Made by a program: the position numbers and the translations under genes. Below are positions 40,840 to 48,960 of a DNA stretch of 64,000 nt, piece by piece. The first letter of the stretch is position 1. The number at the start of each line of letters is the position of its first letter. Where the stretch lies: NCBI GenBank assembly GCA_964400735.1, contig CAYNVQ010000007.1, forward strand, positions 62,001 to 126,000, read 5' to 3'. Source of the stretch: CAYNVQ01 sp964400735. Its GTDB lineage: Bacteria; Acidobacteriota; Aminicenantia; Aminicenantales; Aminicenantaceae. The notes beneath the pieces were generated by a model. It did not search any database, was not told where the DNA came from, and worked only from the letters and a program-made list of their open reading frames with translations.

Positions 40840-41741
40840 CGGGCTCCCCCTTTCTTCAATTTTGAGGCCACCCTGGGAATATCAGAGACAGAATCGACCA
40901 CATGAACCCCTACTTCCTTCAGCCTCTTCACCTTGCTGTCATAGGATCCCCGTGTCCCTTCGACGATCGCTCCAGCATGGGAAAACCGGGTTCCGGACTT
41001 GGCCGCTTTTCCTCCGACAAAAGCGATTAGGGGTTTGGTGAATTTGCCGCTCTCGATGAGGTCGGCGACCCGCTCTTCCTGGGTTGTTCCTATCTCGCCG
41101 AACATGGCCACCATCTCAGTTTGAGAATCCTGTTCGAAAAGTTCCATCACTTCAGGATGGGAGAGCCCCACAACCGCATCTCCACCCACGTGGACGATTG
41201 TGCTCTGACCCAAGCCCGCTTCCGTCATGTAATAAGAAATGGCTGAAGTCATTCCTCCGCTGCGCGAACTAACTCCTATGCTTCCGGGACGAAACCACTC
41301 CCGGGCCCTTTCCGCCCTTCCTCCGATCATGCCCAAAACCGCTTTACCCGGACTGACCAAACCGAGGGTGTTGGGTCCGACAAAACCAGCTTTTTTTTCT
41401 TTTGCCGAATGAGAAATCTCCAAGACGTCATAGATGGGGACTCTATCCGGCACGATGACCAGCAGCTTGACTCCAGCATCAATCGCTTCCAGAGCGGCAT
41501 TTTTTACCAACGCCGCCGGGACAAAAATCACGCTGATATCGACCGGCCCAGTTTTTTCCCAAGCTTCCTGCACCGTGTCATAAACGGGAATTCCGTGGGC
41601 TTCATCTCCTCCTCTTCCCGGAGTGACACCGGCCACAACTCGAGTTCCGTAATCCTTCATCAACCGGGTACGGACCATACCTTCCCTTCCGGTAATGCCT
41701 TGCACAAGAACTCTTGAATGTTCATCCACTAAGATAGACAT
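40836..41741 (-). CDS. SucD-like acyl-CoA synthetase alpha subunit
   Basis: CoA-binding subunit of an ATP/GDP-linked acyl-CoA synthetase, 301 aa. The Rossmann CoA site is VLVQGITGREG, the ligase-CoA segment has GIVSRSG-like IGVSSRSGGMTSAI and the phosphohistidine is H255 in FSHAGAIVEGTRGS. Succinyl-CoA synthetase SucD and citryl-CoA synthetase CcsB share this layout. The start has AAGGAAAG before it and lies 45 bases after the beta subunit. With the lyase overlapping downstream, the substrate is more likely citrate or a homologue than succinate. Confidence 0.88.
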   Translation of the reverse strand: MSILVDEHSRVLVQGITGREGMVRTRLMKDYGTRVVAGVTPGRGGDEAHGIPVYDTVQEAWEKTGPVDISVIFVPAALVKNAALEAIDAGVKLLVIVPDRVPIYDVLEISHSAKEKKAGFVGPNTLGLVSPGKAVLGMIGGRAERAREWFRPGSIGVSSRSGGMTSAISYYMTEAGLGQSTIVHVGGDAVVGLSHPEVMELFEQDSQTEMVAMFGEIGTTQEERVADLIESGKFTKPLIAFVGGKAAKSGTRFSHAGAIVEGTRGSYDSKVKRLKEVGVHVVDSVSDIPRVASKLKKGGAR

Positions 41742-41786
41742 GTCAACTCTTTCCTTAAAAGATCATCTATTCTTATCTTAAAAAAT

Positions 41787-43343
41787 CTATATATCTCTTC
41801 TAACCTTCTCCCTGTATTCCTTCAAACCCGGAATGGGAAGACGTATGGATATTGCATCTTGTTCATGGAATTTACAAAAGATTTCACATGCCAGACACTC
41901 GGTGCACTTTCCTTTCTCGGCCTCCTCCTCAGAAATAGCCAGAACTGGTTTTCCTTCCTCGAGCTTCAAGATCTCGGCCTTGCAGGCAGGCACACACCCT
42001 TTGCTCTTGCAATCCGAACATTGGGTATGTTCGATAAAAATCTTTCCTGTAACGGTGTCGAAGCCATACGCGGCTTCGGCAATGACCGGATCGCTCATGG
42101 CTCTTACCCGGTGAGGCGCGAACTTATTTTTCTTTATCAATTTCTCCATCCGTTCGGCGCAAAACTCTGGTGAATCATCCCTTCCATAGCCTTCTACGCT
42201 AGCCGGAATGTCCTTCAAGCATTCATCCAGAATCTCGATGGCTTTCTCTTCGAAATTTCCTCCCAGACGAATCACGGCAGGTATGTCCAGGTTCTCCTCC
42301 TGAAAGGCTTTCACCAATCCTCGGGCCGAATGATACTGCTCCTGGCTGGCCACCCCTGATCCCGAGGCAAAATAACCCTTTATATTAGGCTGGGAGAGGA
42401 TAATTTTGGCCGCTCGGTAGACTTTGCTGGCCGATGGATTGCCGCTCGTATCGCAATAATTGGCCAGCTTGAATCCCTTGTCGAGCACTGAGTCCATGGA
42501 CATCATAGAACCGCCCCCTCCGGCTCCATTGAACCCGATGGTATTTTCTCCACTCTCGATTTCTTCGGTCATCTGAAGGAAGTAGAATGTGCCGCGATGG
42601 TCTTTTTCCTCTACTCGATAGGCGATCTTCTCCAGATCGGTGGGGGGGCGGTCGAACTCCCTGGCCACCTCTATTCCCAATTCGGGATGCCGAAACACAG
42701 CATAATCATCGATGGTCAGATGACAATCAGCCGCATACAAAACATTGCTCTTGGTCAAAACTAGAGGATTGATCTCTGCCGAACGGGCATCGTACCTCCG
42801 GACCACTTTGTAAAGCTTGACTAAGATATCGGGAAGGGAAATAAGGAGCTTCCCCGAAATCCCTGTCTTATGGAGAAGATAACGTGCTTCATAGTCCTTC
42901 AGACCCCGGACAACGTCCACCGGAATTTGGAAGACGCTCTCCGGATGGGTCCGGGCGATCTCCTCTATTCCCGAGCCTCCGGCGGAACTGAAAATAAGGA
43001 CCGGCGCTTTTCGAGCATCATCTATCACCAGACCGACAAAATATTCGGCTTGAATGGAGAGTTTCTCCTCCACCAGGACTTTTTCCACCACATAGTTTTT
43101 GACCCTCAGACCCAGCAAGTCTTCGGCTTTCTCCCGCGCCTCTTCAGGGGTATCGGCGAATTGGATGCCTCCTAACCTCGCTCTTCCCGTCACCCAGACC
43201 TGGATCTTCAACACCACGGGTTTTCCTATCCTTTCGGCAATGCGGAAGGCTTCCTCGGGGGAAGAAGCCACCTCACCCTCCGGAATACGGATGCCCGTTT
43301 CTTGGAGGAGTTTCTTGCTCTGGAATTCGTACAATCTCGACAC
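41787..43343 (-). CDS. SucC-like acyl-CoA synthetase beta subunit with C-terminal ferredoxin-like domain
   Basis: 518 aa from a GTG start (AAGGA, 7-base spacing). Residues 1-220 are an ATP-grasp domain (LYEFQSKKLLQETGI opening; SAEINPLVL near 188-196), residues about 240-410 the ligase domain (FNGAGGGGSMMSMDSV, then IPAVIRLGGNFEEKA), matching SucC or CcsA. A further 100 residues carry eight cysteines: C442-x2-C445-x4-C450-x3-C454 and C480-x2-C483-x2-C486-x3-C490, an arrangement able to bind two [4Fe-4S] clusters. SucC and citryl-CoA synthetase subunits of textbook organisms lack this tail. It is the first gene of the minus-strand operon. Confidence 0.86.
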   Translation of the reverse strand: MSRLYEFQSKKLLQETGIRIPEGEVASSPEEAFRIAERIGKPVVLKIQVWVTGRARLGGIQFADTPEEAREKAEDLLGLRVKNYVVEKVLVEEKLSIQAEYFVGLVIDDARKAPVLIFSSAGGSGIEEIARTHPESVFQIPVDVVRGLKDYEARYLLHKTGISGKLLISLPDILVKLYKVVRRYDARSAEINPLVLTKSNVLYAADCHLTIDDYAVFRHPELGIEVAREFDRPPTDLEKIAYRVEEKDHRGTFYFLQMTEEIESGENTIGFNGAGGGGSMMSMDSVLDKGFKLANYCDTSGNPSASKVYRAAKIILSQPNIKGYFASGSGVASQEQYHSARGLVKAFQEENLDIPAVIRLGGNFEEKAIEILDECLKDIPASVEGYGRDDSPEFCAERMEKLIKKNKFAPHRVRAMSDPVIAEAAYGFDTVTGKIFIEHTQCSDCKSKGCVPACKAEILKLEEGKPVLAISEEEAEKGKCTECLACEIFCKFHEQDAISIRLPIPGLKEYREKVRRDI

Positions 43344-43430
43344 AGTTCGTTCCTTTCGAATCTAATATTATTCAGCCAGAAGGTGCGTTTGTCAATGCCG
43401 CATCCAAGCACTCTATAACCCCTCACAAAA

Positions 43431-43459
43431 CGGGAACGTCCCATCTGGGGATACCTTAT
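43431..43459. repeat. Family R1 half-palindrome, copy 3
   Basis: CGGGAACGTCCCATCTGGGGATACC and following bases match 25 of 29 positions of the inverted right arm of the 37.6-kb palindrome. Only one arm is clear here, so it is a decayed or partial copy. It lies between the synthetase start and the sulfatase remnant. Confidence 0.55.
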
Positions 43460-43572
43460 ATCAACGCATATAAAAATAGAGTTTAGAGAGTCCTCGGAAG
43501 AAACGGTTCCCAATCGTCGGGGGCTCTGCCGTGAACGCCGAAAAGGCGGAAATGACCAGACCTTCATTCGAT

Positions 43573-43978
43573 TTAATCCAGGGCTCTCGATTGTCTTCGC
43601 ATATCCTCGCTGAGCTCGACTTCAGAAGGCTTCCTTTCGGTGGCGGGAATGTAATATTTCCGCCATAAAATCCAGCATTTTCCCGACAAGCTCGGGGTGG
43701 GAAGAAGCCAAGTCATTTCTCTCGCCTTGGCCTGTTTTCAAATCATAGATCTCGATTTCAGACATCGCCGGCGGAGGATACAAAAAAGACCAACTGAGAA
43801 TCCGGGTATATCTCATTGATGATGCAATTTTTCCCTTTTCCCTTCAAAAGCCGAAAGGTCCATTTTCTTAAAATCAAAGACCAGAGGCATGCACGGATCG
43901 GCCAATACACCTTCCTTGGAGAACAGCTCGATCTCGCCACTCGCTGGAATTCCGTGTTTTATAAGTAATGAAGGAAGC
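43573..43978 (-). pseudogene. Sulfatase C-terminal remnant with two frameshifts
   Basis: Reading the minus strand, three frames in turn give one continuous sulfatase C-terminus: LLIKHGIPASGEIELFSKEG...VFDFKKMDLSAFEGK, then (after a shift near 43828 in an A-rich run) MRYTRILSWSFLYPPP...IEIYDLKTGQGERNDLASSHPEL, then (after a shift near 43635) EVELSEDMRRQSRALD and stop. The order and phrases match the end of the intact enzyme at 28529-30481 (PPSLNPVEIYDLGQDPKEQSN, then ELRKQLKALGYIR). A stop codon ends the frame at the upstream side and no N-terminal half was found, so this is a decayed fragment. Confidence 0.75.
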
Positions 43979-44458
43979 TAAAATGGAAGCAGTTTTTGGC
44001 TGGCTGTACGGGGAACAGGTGAAAGAGATTTAGATGTGGGGAACATCCTCCTTGCCCAGCCAGCTAAACAAGGCAACTTTATTATAATCCATATTTCGTC
44101 AAAATTCAAAAGATATAAAACACAGGTAAGCCCTTCCAAAACCGTGATGATTTTAAATCTGGCAGGAAAGCCGAAGAGGAAGGCATCCGAAGGCGAGCGG
44201 GCATGGAGAGCAAGCTTTACTGACAGGCATATATAATTGTTCCCCCTCCAAGGGATCGATGGGAAAAATCAGCGGGCTGATGAACCAGCTTCCCTGGCAG
44301 TTGCTTTACCAGGTTTTGGAAATTATTCCAAAGCACAGATAAACATTCTGATTTCCGTGACGGCCGTTCTGAATGTCCTCATTCTCCCTCCTACGAGCGA
44401 CTAATAAATATTCATGTTTATGAGTCATTCAGGTCAATCCATGAAGAGAGGTCCGAAC
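43979..44458. other. Gene-poor stretch
   Basis: About 480 bases between the sulfatase remnant and the next gene. No supported gene. A frame from about 44237 encodes a hydrophobic run (INILISVTAVLNVLILPP) but has only a TTG start, no Shine-Dalgarno site and no family I recognise. No tRNA or repeat noticed. Confidence 0.45.
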
Positions 44459-44839
44459 ATGCGAAATGAAACAAAACTCATGAAAGAGATTCTGGGAGAA
44501 ATCAAAGAAACAAACCGCCTGATTCAAGAAATGAATCAATCAGTTATCCTGATGATGAAGAAAATGGTCCCCGAAAAACACAGCTCCGAAACGATAAAAA
44601 AAGGGGGAGCGATCGCCGAGATAACGGTTCGCACACCGGAAAAACTGGAAGAATGGAGAAGTCTTTTTGAGAGCAGGGGCATGCGTGTCGAATACTACGA
44701 GCCTTTCAGAACAAACGGAGAGGAATATTTTGCCAAGTTGTGGGGGTATCTCGAAAAATCCAGGACCATCCGGGATAAGAAAGAAAAAGCCCCCGAGCTA
44801 AGAAGGGAGGTGTTTCTCGCCCGAGAAAACGTATCCTGA
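44459..44839 (+). CDS. Hypothetical coiled-coil protein
   Basis: 126 aa from the ATG at 44459, which has AGAGAGG 7 bases upstream (the frame also has ATGs from 44414). Residues 1-35 form an amphipathic helix (KLMKEILGEIKETNRLIQEMNQSVILMMKKM), likely a coiled coil; the rest is mixed alpha/beta with EKLEEWRSLFESRGMRVEYYEPF, reminiscent in feel of small regulatory domains but not assignable. No signal peptide or cysteine motif. It stands alone between two gene-poor regions. Codon use looks like that of neighbours, supporting a real gene. Confidence 0.55.
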   Translation: MRNETKLMKEILGEIKETNRLIQEMNQSVILMMKKMVPEKHSSETIKKGGAIAEITVRTPEKLEEWRSLFESRGMRVEYYEPFRTNGEEYFAKLWGYLEKSRTIRDKKEKAPELRREVFLARENVS

Positions 44840-45238
44840 ATAACCCAGGACATCGATCTTCGCCGAATCCCTCCCTTGTAATAAACCGGTTCTCCTCCAT
44901 TTTATGTGGGTGCCGGTTTCTATGTGCTTTAATCTTCCAGGCAGATCCTCCGCTCCGGTTCGGATCTTTAACGCCATTCCCGAGCCTGCTCCTTGCCCCA
45001 CAACACGGAAGATAATCAATAAATCTATTTGTTTAGAAAGCTTTTGTCCCGCTTCGCTGCACCCGACTCGACCTTGGGATGGGAAAAGAGGGAAAGTGCT
45101 GGCCGCAAAGGGGGAATCAGCAAAAGGAGGGATTATGAAATGCCCATAGCCAGCACTTAAGTTGATTTAAATATAGATTCCCGCTGGCTCAAATGCAATC
45201 ACCCTTGAGGATGAATTGGGGGGTGATTTTAAAGGCAT
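44840..45238. other. Gene-poor stretch with a 10-bp perfect inverted repeat
   Basis: About 400 bases between convergent genes. The only structure found is AAGTGCTGGC (45094-45103) and its perfect complement GCCAGCACTT (45149-45158) around a 45-base loop that contains a strong Shine-Dalgarno-like site and a four-codon frame. No T-tract follows, so terminator function is unclear. Confidence 0.45.
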
Positions 45239-46087
45239 TCAATCGATCCATATTTTTATGATCACGTCCCTTGTTTTTATCTCGATTATTTCTCCCTTAT
45301 CGATCAGCTCTCTGGTGATTCGATCCAGATTGTACCCTTCCTTTCTCAGGTCGTCTCTGGCTTCCTCTGGAATATTGGCCAGCGCCAGGTCGGCCAGCGC
45401 CCAGGGAACATTGAACTTGAAAAGTTCATCTTTCGTCCTCCTGTTGATAATCCTGAACTTCAGCATCCTCCCCCTTCTTTCCCGGCTTTCTTCCTCATAC
45501 TCTTCGAAAGCATCCGGATCGATGCGCAGCAGGGCGATCTTGGCTTTATCCCTTAGTTCCTGGTCCCTTTCCTCTTCCAATATTTCCTTCAGGACAGGAA
45601 TCGCTTCTTCGGCTTCACTTTTGTCCTTTAAAAAACTCAATTTATAAGCCGCGTAAAACCTGATTTGCTTATCCGGCCTGCGCAATCTGGCTTTCACCTC
45701 CTTCAGATAGGACTTTCTTCCTTTTTCGTAGAGAACCATGGACAGATCGATGATGGAAGCCTCCGCTTCCTGGATCAAAATCTCACTGGCATCTTTTCGG
45801 CTGATGTATATGTTAAAGGCACCTAAGGCTTCCCTCTCCTGGCTTTTTTGTTCCTCGAGGGTTCTTCCCAAATAGAAAAGAGCTTCAGAATACCAAGGAC
45901 TTTTTGGATATTCTTCGATAAGCTCTTCCAGCTTATCCTGAGCCTTTTCCCATTCCTTGTCGAAAATCAATATTTTGGCCTCCCGGAAAAGCTCTCTATC
46001 ACTCTGACCAGGGGCATAGAGCGGCGAAAAAACGGAAACCATCAGGATTAGACCCCAAGGTATGGTCAATTTCCTTAATCTATTCAT
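45239..46087 (-). CDS. Exported TPR/HEAT-like repeat protein of the sigma operon
   Basis: 282 aa. A signal peptide (IPWGLILMVSVFSPLYA) precedes a TPR/outer-membrane-assembly-type segment (LFREAKILIFDKEWEKAQDKLEELIEEYPKSPWYSEALFYLGRTLEE style, residues about 30-80), then HEAT-like helices (IRFYAAYKLSFLKDKSEAEEAIPVLKEIL, RDKAKIALLRID). It ends with a basic-acidic region of unknown fold. It starts one base after the anti-sigma stop and is therefore the third gene of the sigma/anti-sigma operon; it may be a periplasmic sensor or scaffold feeding signals to the anti-sigma factor (inference). Confidence 0.7.
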   Translation of the reverse strand: MNRLRKLTIPWGLILMVSVFSPLYAPGQSDRELFREAKILIFDKEWEKAQDKLEELIEEYPKSPWYSEALFYLGRTLEEQKSQEREALGAFNIYISRKDASEILIQEAEASIIDLSMVLYEKGRKSYLKEVKARLRRPDKQIRFYAAYKLSFLKDKSEAEEAIPVLKEILEEERDQELRDKAKIALLRIDPDAFEEYEEESRERRGRMLKFRIINRRTKDELFKFNVPWALADLALANIPEEARDDLRKEGYNLDRITRELIDKGEIIEIKTRDVIIKIWID

Positions 46088-46088
46088 G

Positions 46089-46895
46089 TTAAACCTCGCT
46101 CTTTTCCAATTCTCTTCTCACTAATTTTATTTTCAACAAAAGCTGCTTCTTCTCGATAAGATTCTGGATCATTTGCAGCTCTTCGTTGGACAGCTTCTCG
46201 CTTATCTGCATCAGTTCGAAAAAAAGGAGTTCGATCTGGTCACAGATGGCTTTGGCCTTGGCAAGCTGGAATTTATCCAGCTGTGGATCAATGTATTTCT
46301 TTTTGGAAAGCAAATCTTTCGTTTTTTGGGCAGCGAAATCGCTTTGCCAGAACTCGGCGGACCTTTCAGGTGAAGATTGGACAAAATCAAGAAGCAGGTA
46401 TTCGCTTCCCAATAGATAGTCGAGGGTTTGCCTTCGCGCCATTTCCAGTTCCATCTTTTCATAAAATCCCTGGGGAACGACGATCTTGCCATTTTCCTCC
46501 GTCTTAATGAAATGGGCCCTCAAGATCAGGAAAGTCGTCAGCGAGCCAGCGATTAGGCCCAAAAGAAGCCCTGCATAGACAAACCTTAAACTGGGCTGGA
46601 AAAGGATTGGCCAAAATCCCTTCTTCCGAGGGTGCATTGCCTCTGGTCTCTGCCGTTCATCCATTCTTTCTGCCATTCGAACCGGGAGTGGCGCCCAATC
46701 TATGGAGTTTGCGGCTCTTTCCATATCCTCGGTCAGCGAATCCGCCACCCTGTAGATCTCCTTTAATTGCCCGAGCTCCTCGCGGCAATCGGGACAGACT
46801 TCAAGGTGAGATTCCAGAATGGACGCTTCTCTTTCCTTCAGCTCACCATAAAGAAAGGCCACTAAATTTCGAATCGTTTTTTTACAGGCATTCAT
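46089..46895 (-). CDS. Membrane anti-sigma factor with zinc-finger domain
   Basis: 268 aa. The N-terminus is a zf-HC2 anti-sigma domain with C4 and H30-x3-C34-x2-C37 (SHLEVCPDC). One membrane helix follows (FVYAGLLLGLIAGSLTTFLIL, about residues 110-130). The C-terminal extracytoplasmic part of about 135 residues is helical and charged (FELMQISEKLSNEELQMIQNLIEKKQ), reminiscent of metal- or stress-sensing helical domains such as CpxP-like regions, though no specific motif is seen. Its ATG overlaps the sigma-factor stop (ATGA), the standard cognate pair arrangement. Confidence 0.86.
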   Translation of the reverse strand: MNACKKTIRNLVAFLYGELKEREASILESHLEVCPDCREELGQLKEIYRVADSLTEDMERAANSIDWAPLPVRMAERMDERQRPEAMHPRKKGFWPILFQPSLRFVYAGLLLGLIAGSLTTFLILRAHFIKTEENGKIVVPQGFYEKMELEMARRQTLDYLLGSEYLLLDFVQSSPERSAEFWQSDFAAQKTKDLLSKKKYIDPQLDKFQLAKAKAICDQIELLFFELMQISEKLSNEELQMIQNLIEKKQLLLKIKLVRRELEKSEV

Positions 46896-47473
46896 CCTAT
46901 TCTCCCCATATATGGACTCATCAAACTCCTCAGGTTCCGAACCGCTTTGAAATGAAGAGATTTGACGGTTCCCATGGCGATATCCAAGATCTGGGCGATC
47001 TCTCTGTATTGGAGATGGTTGTAGTGTTTCATGACAAAAATCATCCGCTGTTTTTCGCTCAGTCTATCCAGACAGCGGGAAACAATCTCTTTCAAATCAG
47101 AAGAAATATAGTCGTTGCCTCCTTGACTGGCTGGCGGGTTTATCTCATCGATGTTTTTCTTGCTCCGGAACTCGTTGTTCTTGCTGTGGACTTTTCTATA
47201 CGTGTCAATGCAGATATTTTTGGATATCTGGAGAAGCCAGTTCTGAAAATTCCTTCCCTTCCGGAACAGATGGGCTTTTTGGTGAAGCTTTAAAAATGTT
47301 TCCTGGACGACATCCAGTGCATCTTCCTTGTTGCGCAGATAAGAGTAGGCAAGAAGGAAAATCTTTCGCTGGTAATGCCGGCTAACTGTCACGAAAGCCT
47401 CTCGATCTCCTTTTTTGATTCTTTCGACGAGATCGTTTATAGCGGAGGGCCGGACTAGATTTGCCGTTTGCAT
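46892..47473 (-). CDS. ECF-type RNA polymerase sigma factor
   Basis: 193 aa from the ATG at 47473 (the frame is open to a TTG at 47566). Region 2 includes LAYSYLRNKEDALDVVQETFLKLHQKAHLFRKGRNFQNWLLQISKNICIDTYRK-type sequence and region 4 has LDRLSEKQRMIFVMKHYNHLQYREIAQILDIAMGTVKSLHFKAVRNLR-type HTH; no region 3 or sigma 1.1. Drives a stress or envelope regulon with the downstream anti-sigma. No clear copy of a bipartite ECF promoter was identified upstream. Confidence 0.92.
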   Translation of the reverse strand: MQTANLVRPSAINDLVERIKKGDREAFVTVSRHYQRKIFLLAYSYLRNKEDALDVVQETFLKLHQKAHLFRKGRNFQNWLLQISKNICIDTYRKVHSKNNEFRSKKNIDEINPPASQGGNDYISSDLKEIVSRCLDRLSEKQRMIFVMKHYNHLQYREIAQILDIAMGTVKSLHFKAVRNLRSLMSPYMGRIG

Positions 47474-47685
47474 GCTTTTTTTCTCGCTCGTTCCATCATT
47501 CTGTAAGCGGCGCCACCCTTCAAGTGACCTCAAGCTTTGATACTCCTCTGCGGTCTTGCCATTCAAAATCCCGTCTCGGAATTCTCAAAGTGTATTACGG
47601 AGGAATCTATCGAAAGGTTCACCCTGAAGAGAGGACAAATCAGGATCAGCAGGAAAAATCGACAGCGGCCAGGAAATACTTCAGG

Positions 47686-48960
47686 TTACCCATACCTCAT
47701 CCACTTGACAATCTCGGAGAGGTTCGGACGCTTTCCGTACATCAAAATGCCCACCCTGTAGATTTTGGCGGATAACCAGATCATCAAGATGGTGGTCAGT
47801 ATGAGGAGAACGATGGAGGCGGCGATCTGGGAAAAGGGCGGAAGGAGTATGCAGATGCGAAGGAGCATCAAGATGGGCGAAAAAAACGGGATAAGGGATA
47901 AAACGACCGATACCGTACTCTCCGGACTCCTGACAACAAACATCATGAGCATTATGGGCACGATCAAGAACATGGTGACGGGCATGACGAGCTGCTGAGC
48001 TTCTTTCTCGTTGTTGACCATAGAACCGATTCCAGAATACATCGTCCCGTACAAAAAATATCCCAGGATGAAGAAAACGATGAAGTAGATAAATATATAA
48101 GCAGGAATAGTGGGCATGTCGAATGTCGAGGCAGCAGGAAAAAATCTGGTGACGAATCCCTGGCTGTAGCGAGTCGCGGCAATTCCGAAAAGAGCCCAGA
48201 TCGCATATTGGGTGAATCCGACAGCCGCAATTCCCAAAATTTTCCCGGCCATCAATTGAAAAGGTCTCATGGAGGAGAGGACTATCTCCACCATTCGGGA
48301 ACTTTTCTCCTCGATCACTCCCCTCAGAATGATCTGTCCATAAAAAATAACCGTCATGTACAATACGAGAACGAGAAACCAAGAAATCATGAACGTGCCC
48401 CCCGTGTCTCTCTCCACTCCACGGGTGGTCACTTTTTTGGTGACAAAGCTGACCGGCCTCATGTACTGTCCGATCTTCAGGGGATCGAGACCCTCGCCCT
48501 TCAACCTCTTCTCGATGATGATACTGCTTAGCGCTTGAGAAAAGTTGCCCCGCTTGTCGAAATCAGATACGTGTTCGGAGACATATTCGGCCTCGCCACC
48601 TTCTTCGACATCTGCAGGGATGAAGATATAGGCGGAGAGTTCCTTGTCCAGCACCTTTTTGTTCAGATCTTCCAACAATCCCTCGATATCGTCCTTTGTC
48701 CTAAACTCTTGAAGGAGATAGCGACGGCCTCCATCCTTCAACTTTTGATCGAGCTTTTTGTCCAGTTCGGAAAAAATTCTCCCAGTAAGATCCACCACGC
48801 CGATTTTCTCTTGTTGGTCAACAGAAATGAATTGAACGACGATGGGAATTACGATCAATGCCAACATCAATACCGGTCCCAACACGGTTCCGACGACGAA
48901 TCCTTTTGTCCGGACGATCTGAATGTATTCTCTTTTAATGACCGCGAGTATCTTGCGCAT
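47686..48960 (-). CDS. ABC-2 type export permease (NatB-like)
   Basis: Membrane subunit, 424 aa. One N-terminal helix (GTVLGPVLMLALIVIPIVVQFISV), a large extracytoplasmic domain of about 140 residues, then five to six helices including FMISWFLVLVLYMTVIFYG and the VSFRPFQLMAGK-like coupling region (EIVLSSMRPFQLMAGKILGIA). This layout matches NatB/YhaP transporters. It overlaps the ATP-binding gene by 26 bases. Substrate not predictable; NatAB exports sodium in Bacillus, while relatives export peptides or antibiotics. Confidence 0.86.
   Translation of the reverse strand: MRKILAVIKREYIQIVRTKGFVVGTVLGPVLMLALIVIPIVVQFISVDQQEKIGVVDLTGRIFSELDKKLDQKLKDGGRRYLLQEFRTKDDIEGLLEDLNKKVLDKELSAYIFIPADVEEGGEAEYVSEHVSDFDKRGNFSQALSSIIIEKRLKGEGLDPLKIGQYMRPVSFVTKKVTTRGVERDTGGTFMISWFLVLVLYMTVIFYGQIILRGVIEEKSSRMVEIVLSSMRPFQLMAGKILGIAAVGFTQYAIWALFGIAATRYSQGFVTRFFPAASTFDMPTIPAYIFIYFIVFFILGYFLYGTMYSGIGSMVNNEKEAQQLVMPVTMFLIVPIMLMMFVVRSPESTVSVVLSLIPFFSPILMLLRICILLPPFSQIAASIVLLILTTILMIWLSAKIYRVGILMYGKRPNLSEIVKWMRYG

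Noticed and set aside
44237..44404. Frame ending in a hydrophobic helix (INILISVTAVLNVLILPP)
   Set aside because: Only a TTG start without ribosome site; no recognisable family; could be the end of a decayed gene but cannot be supported.
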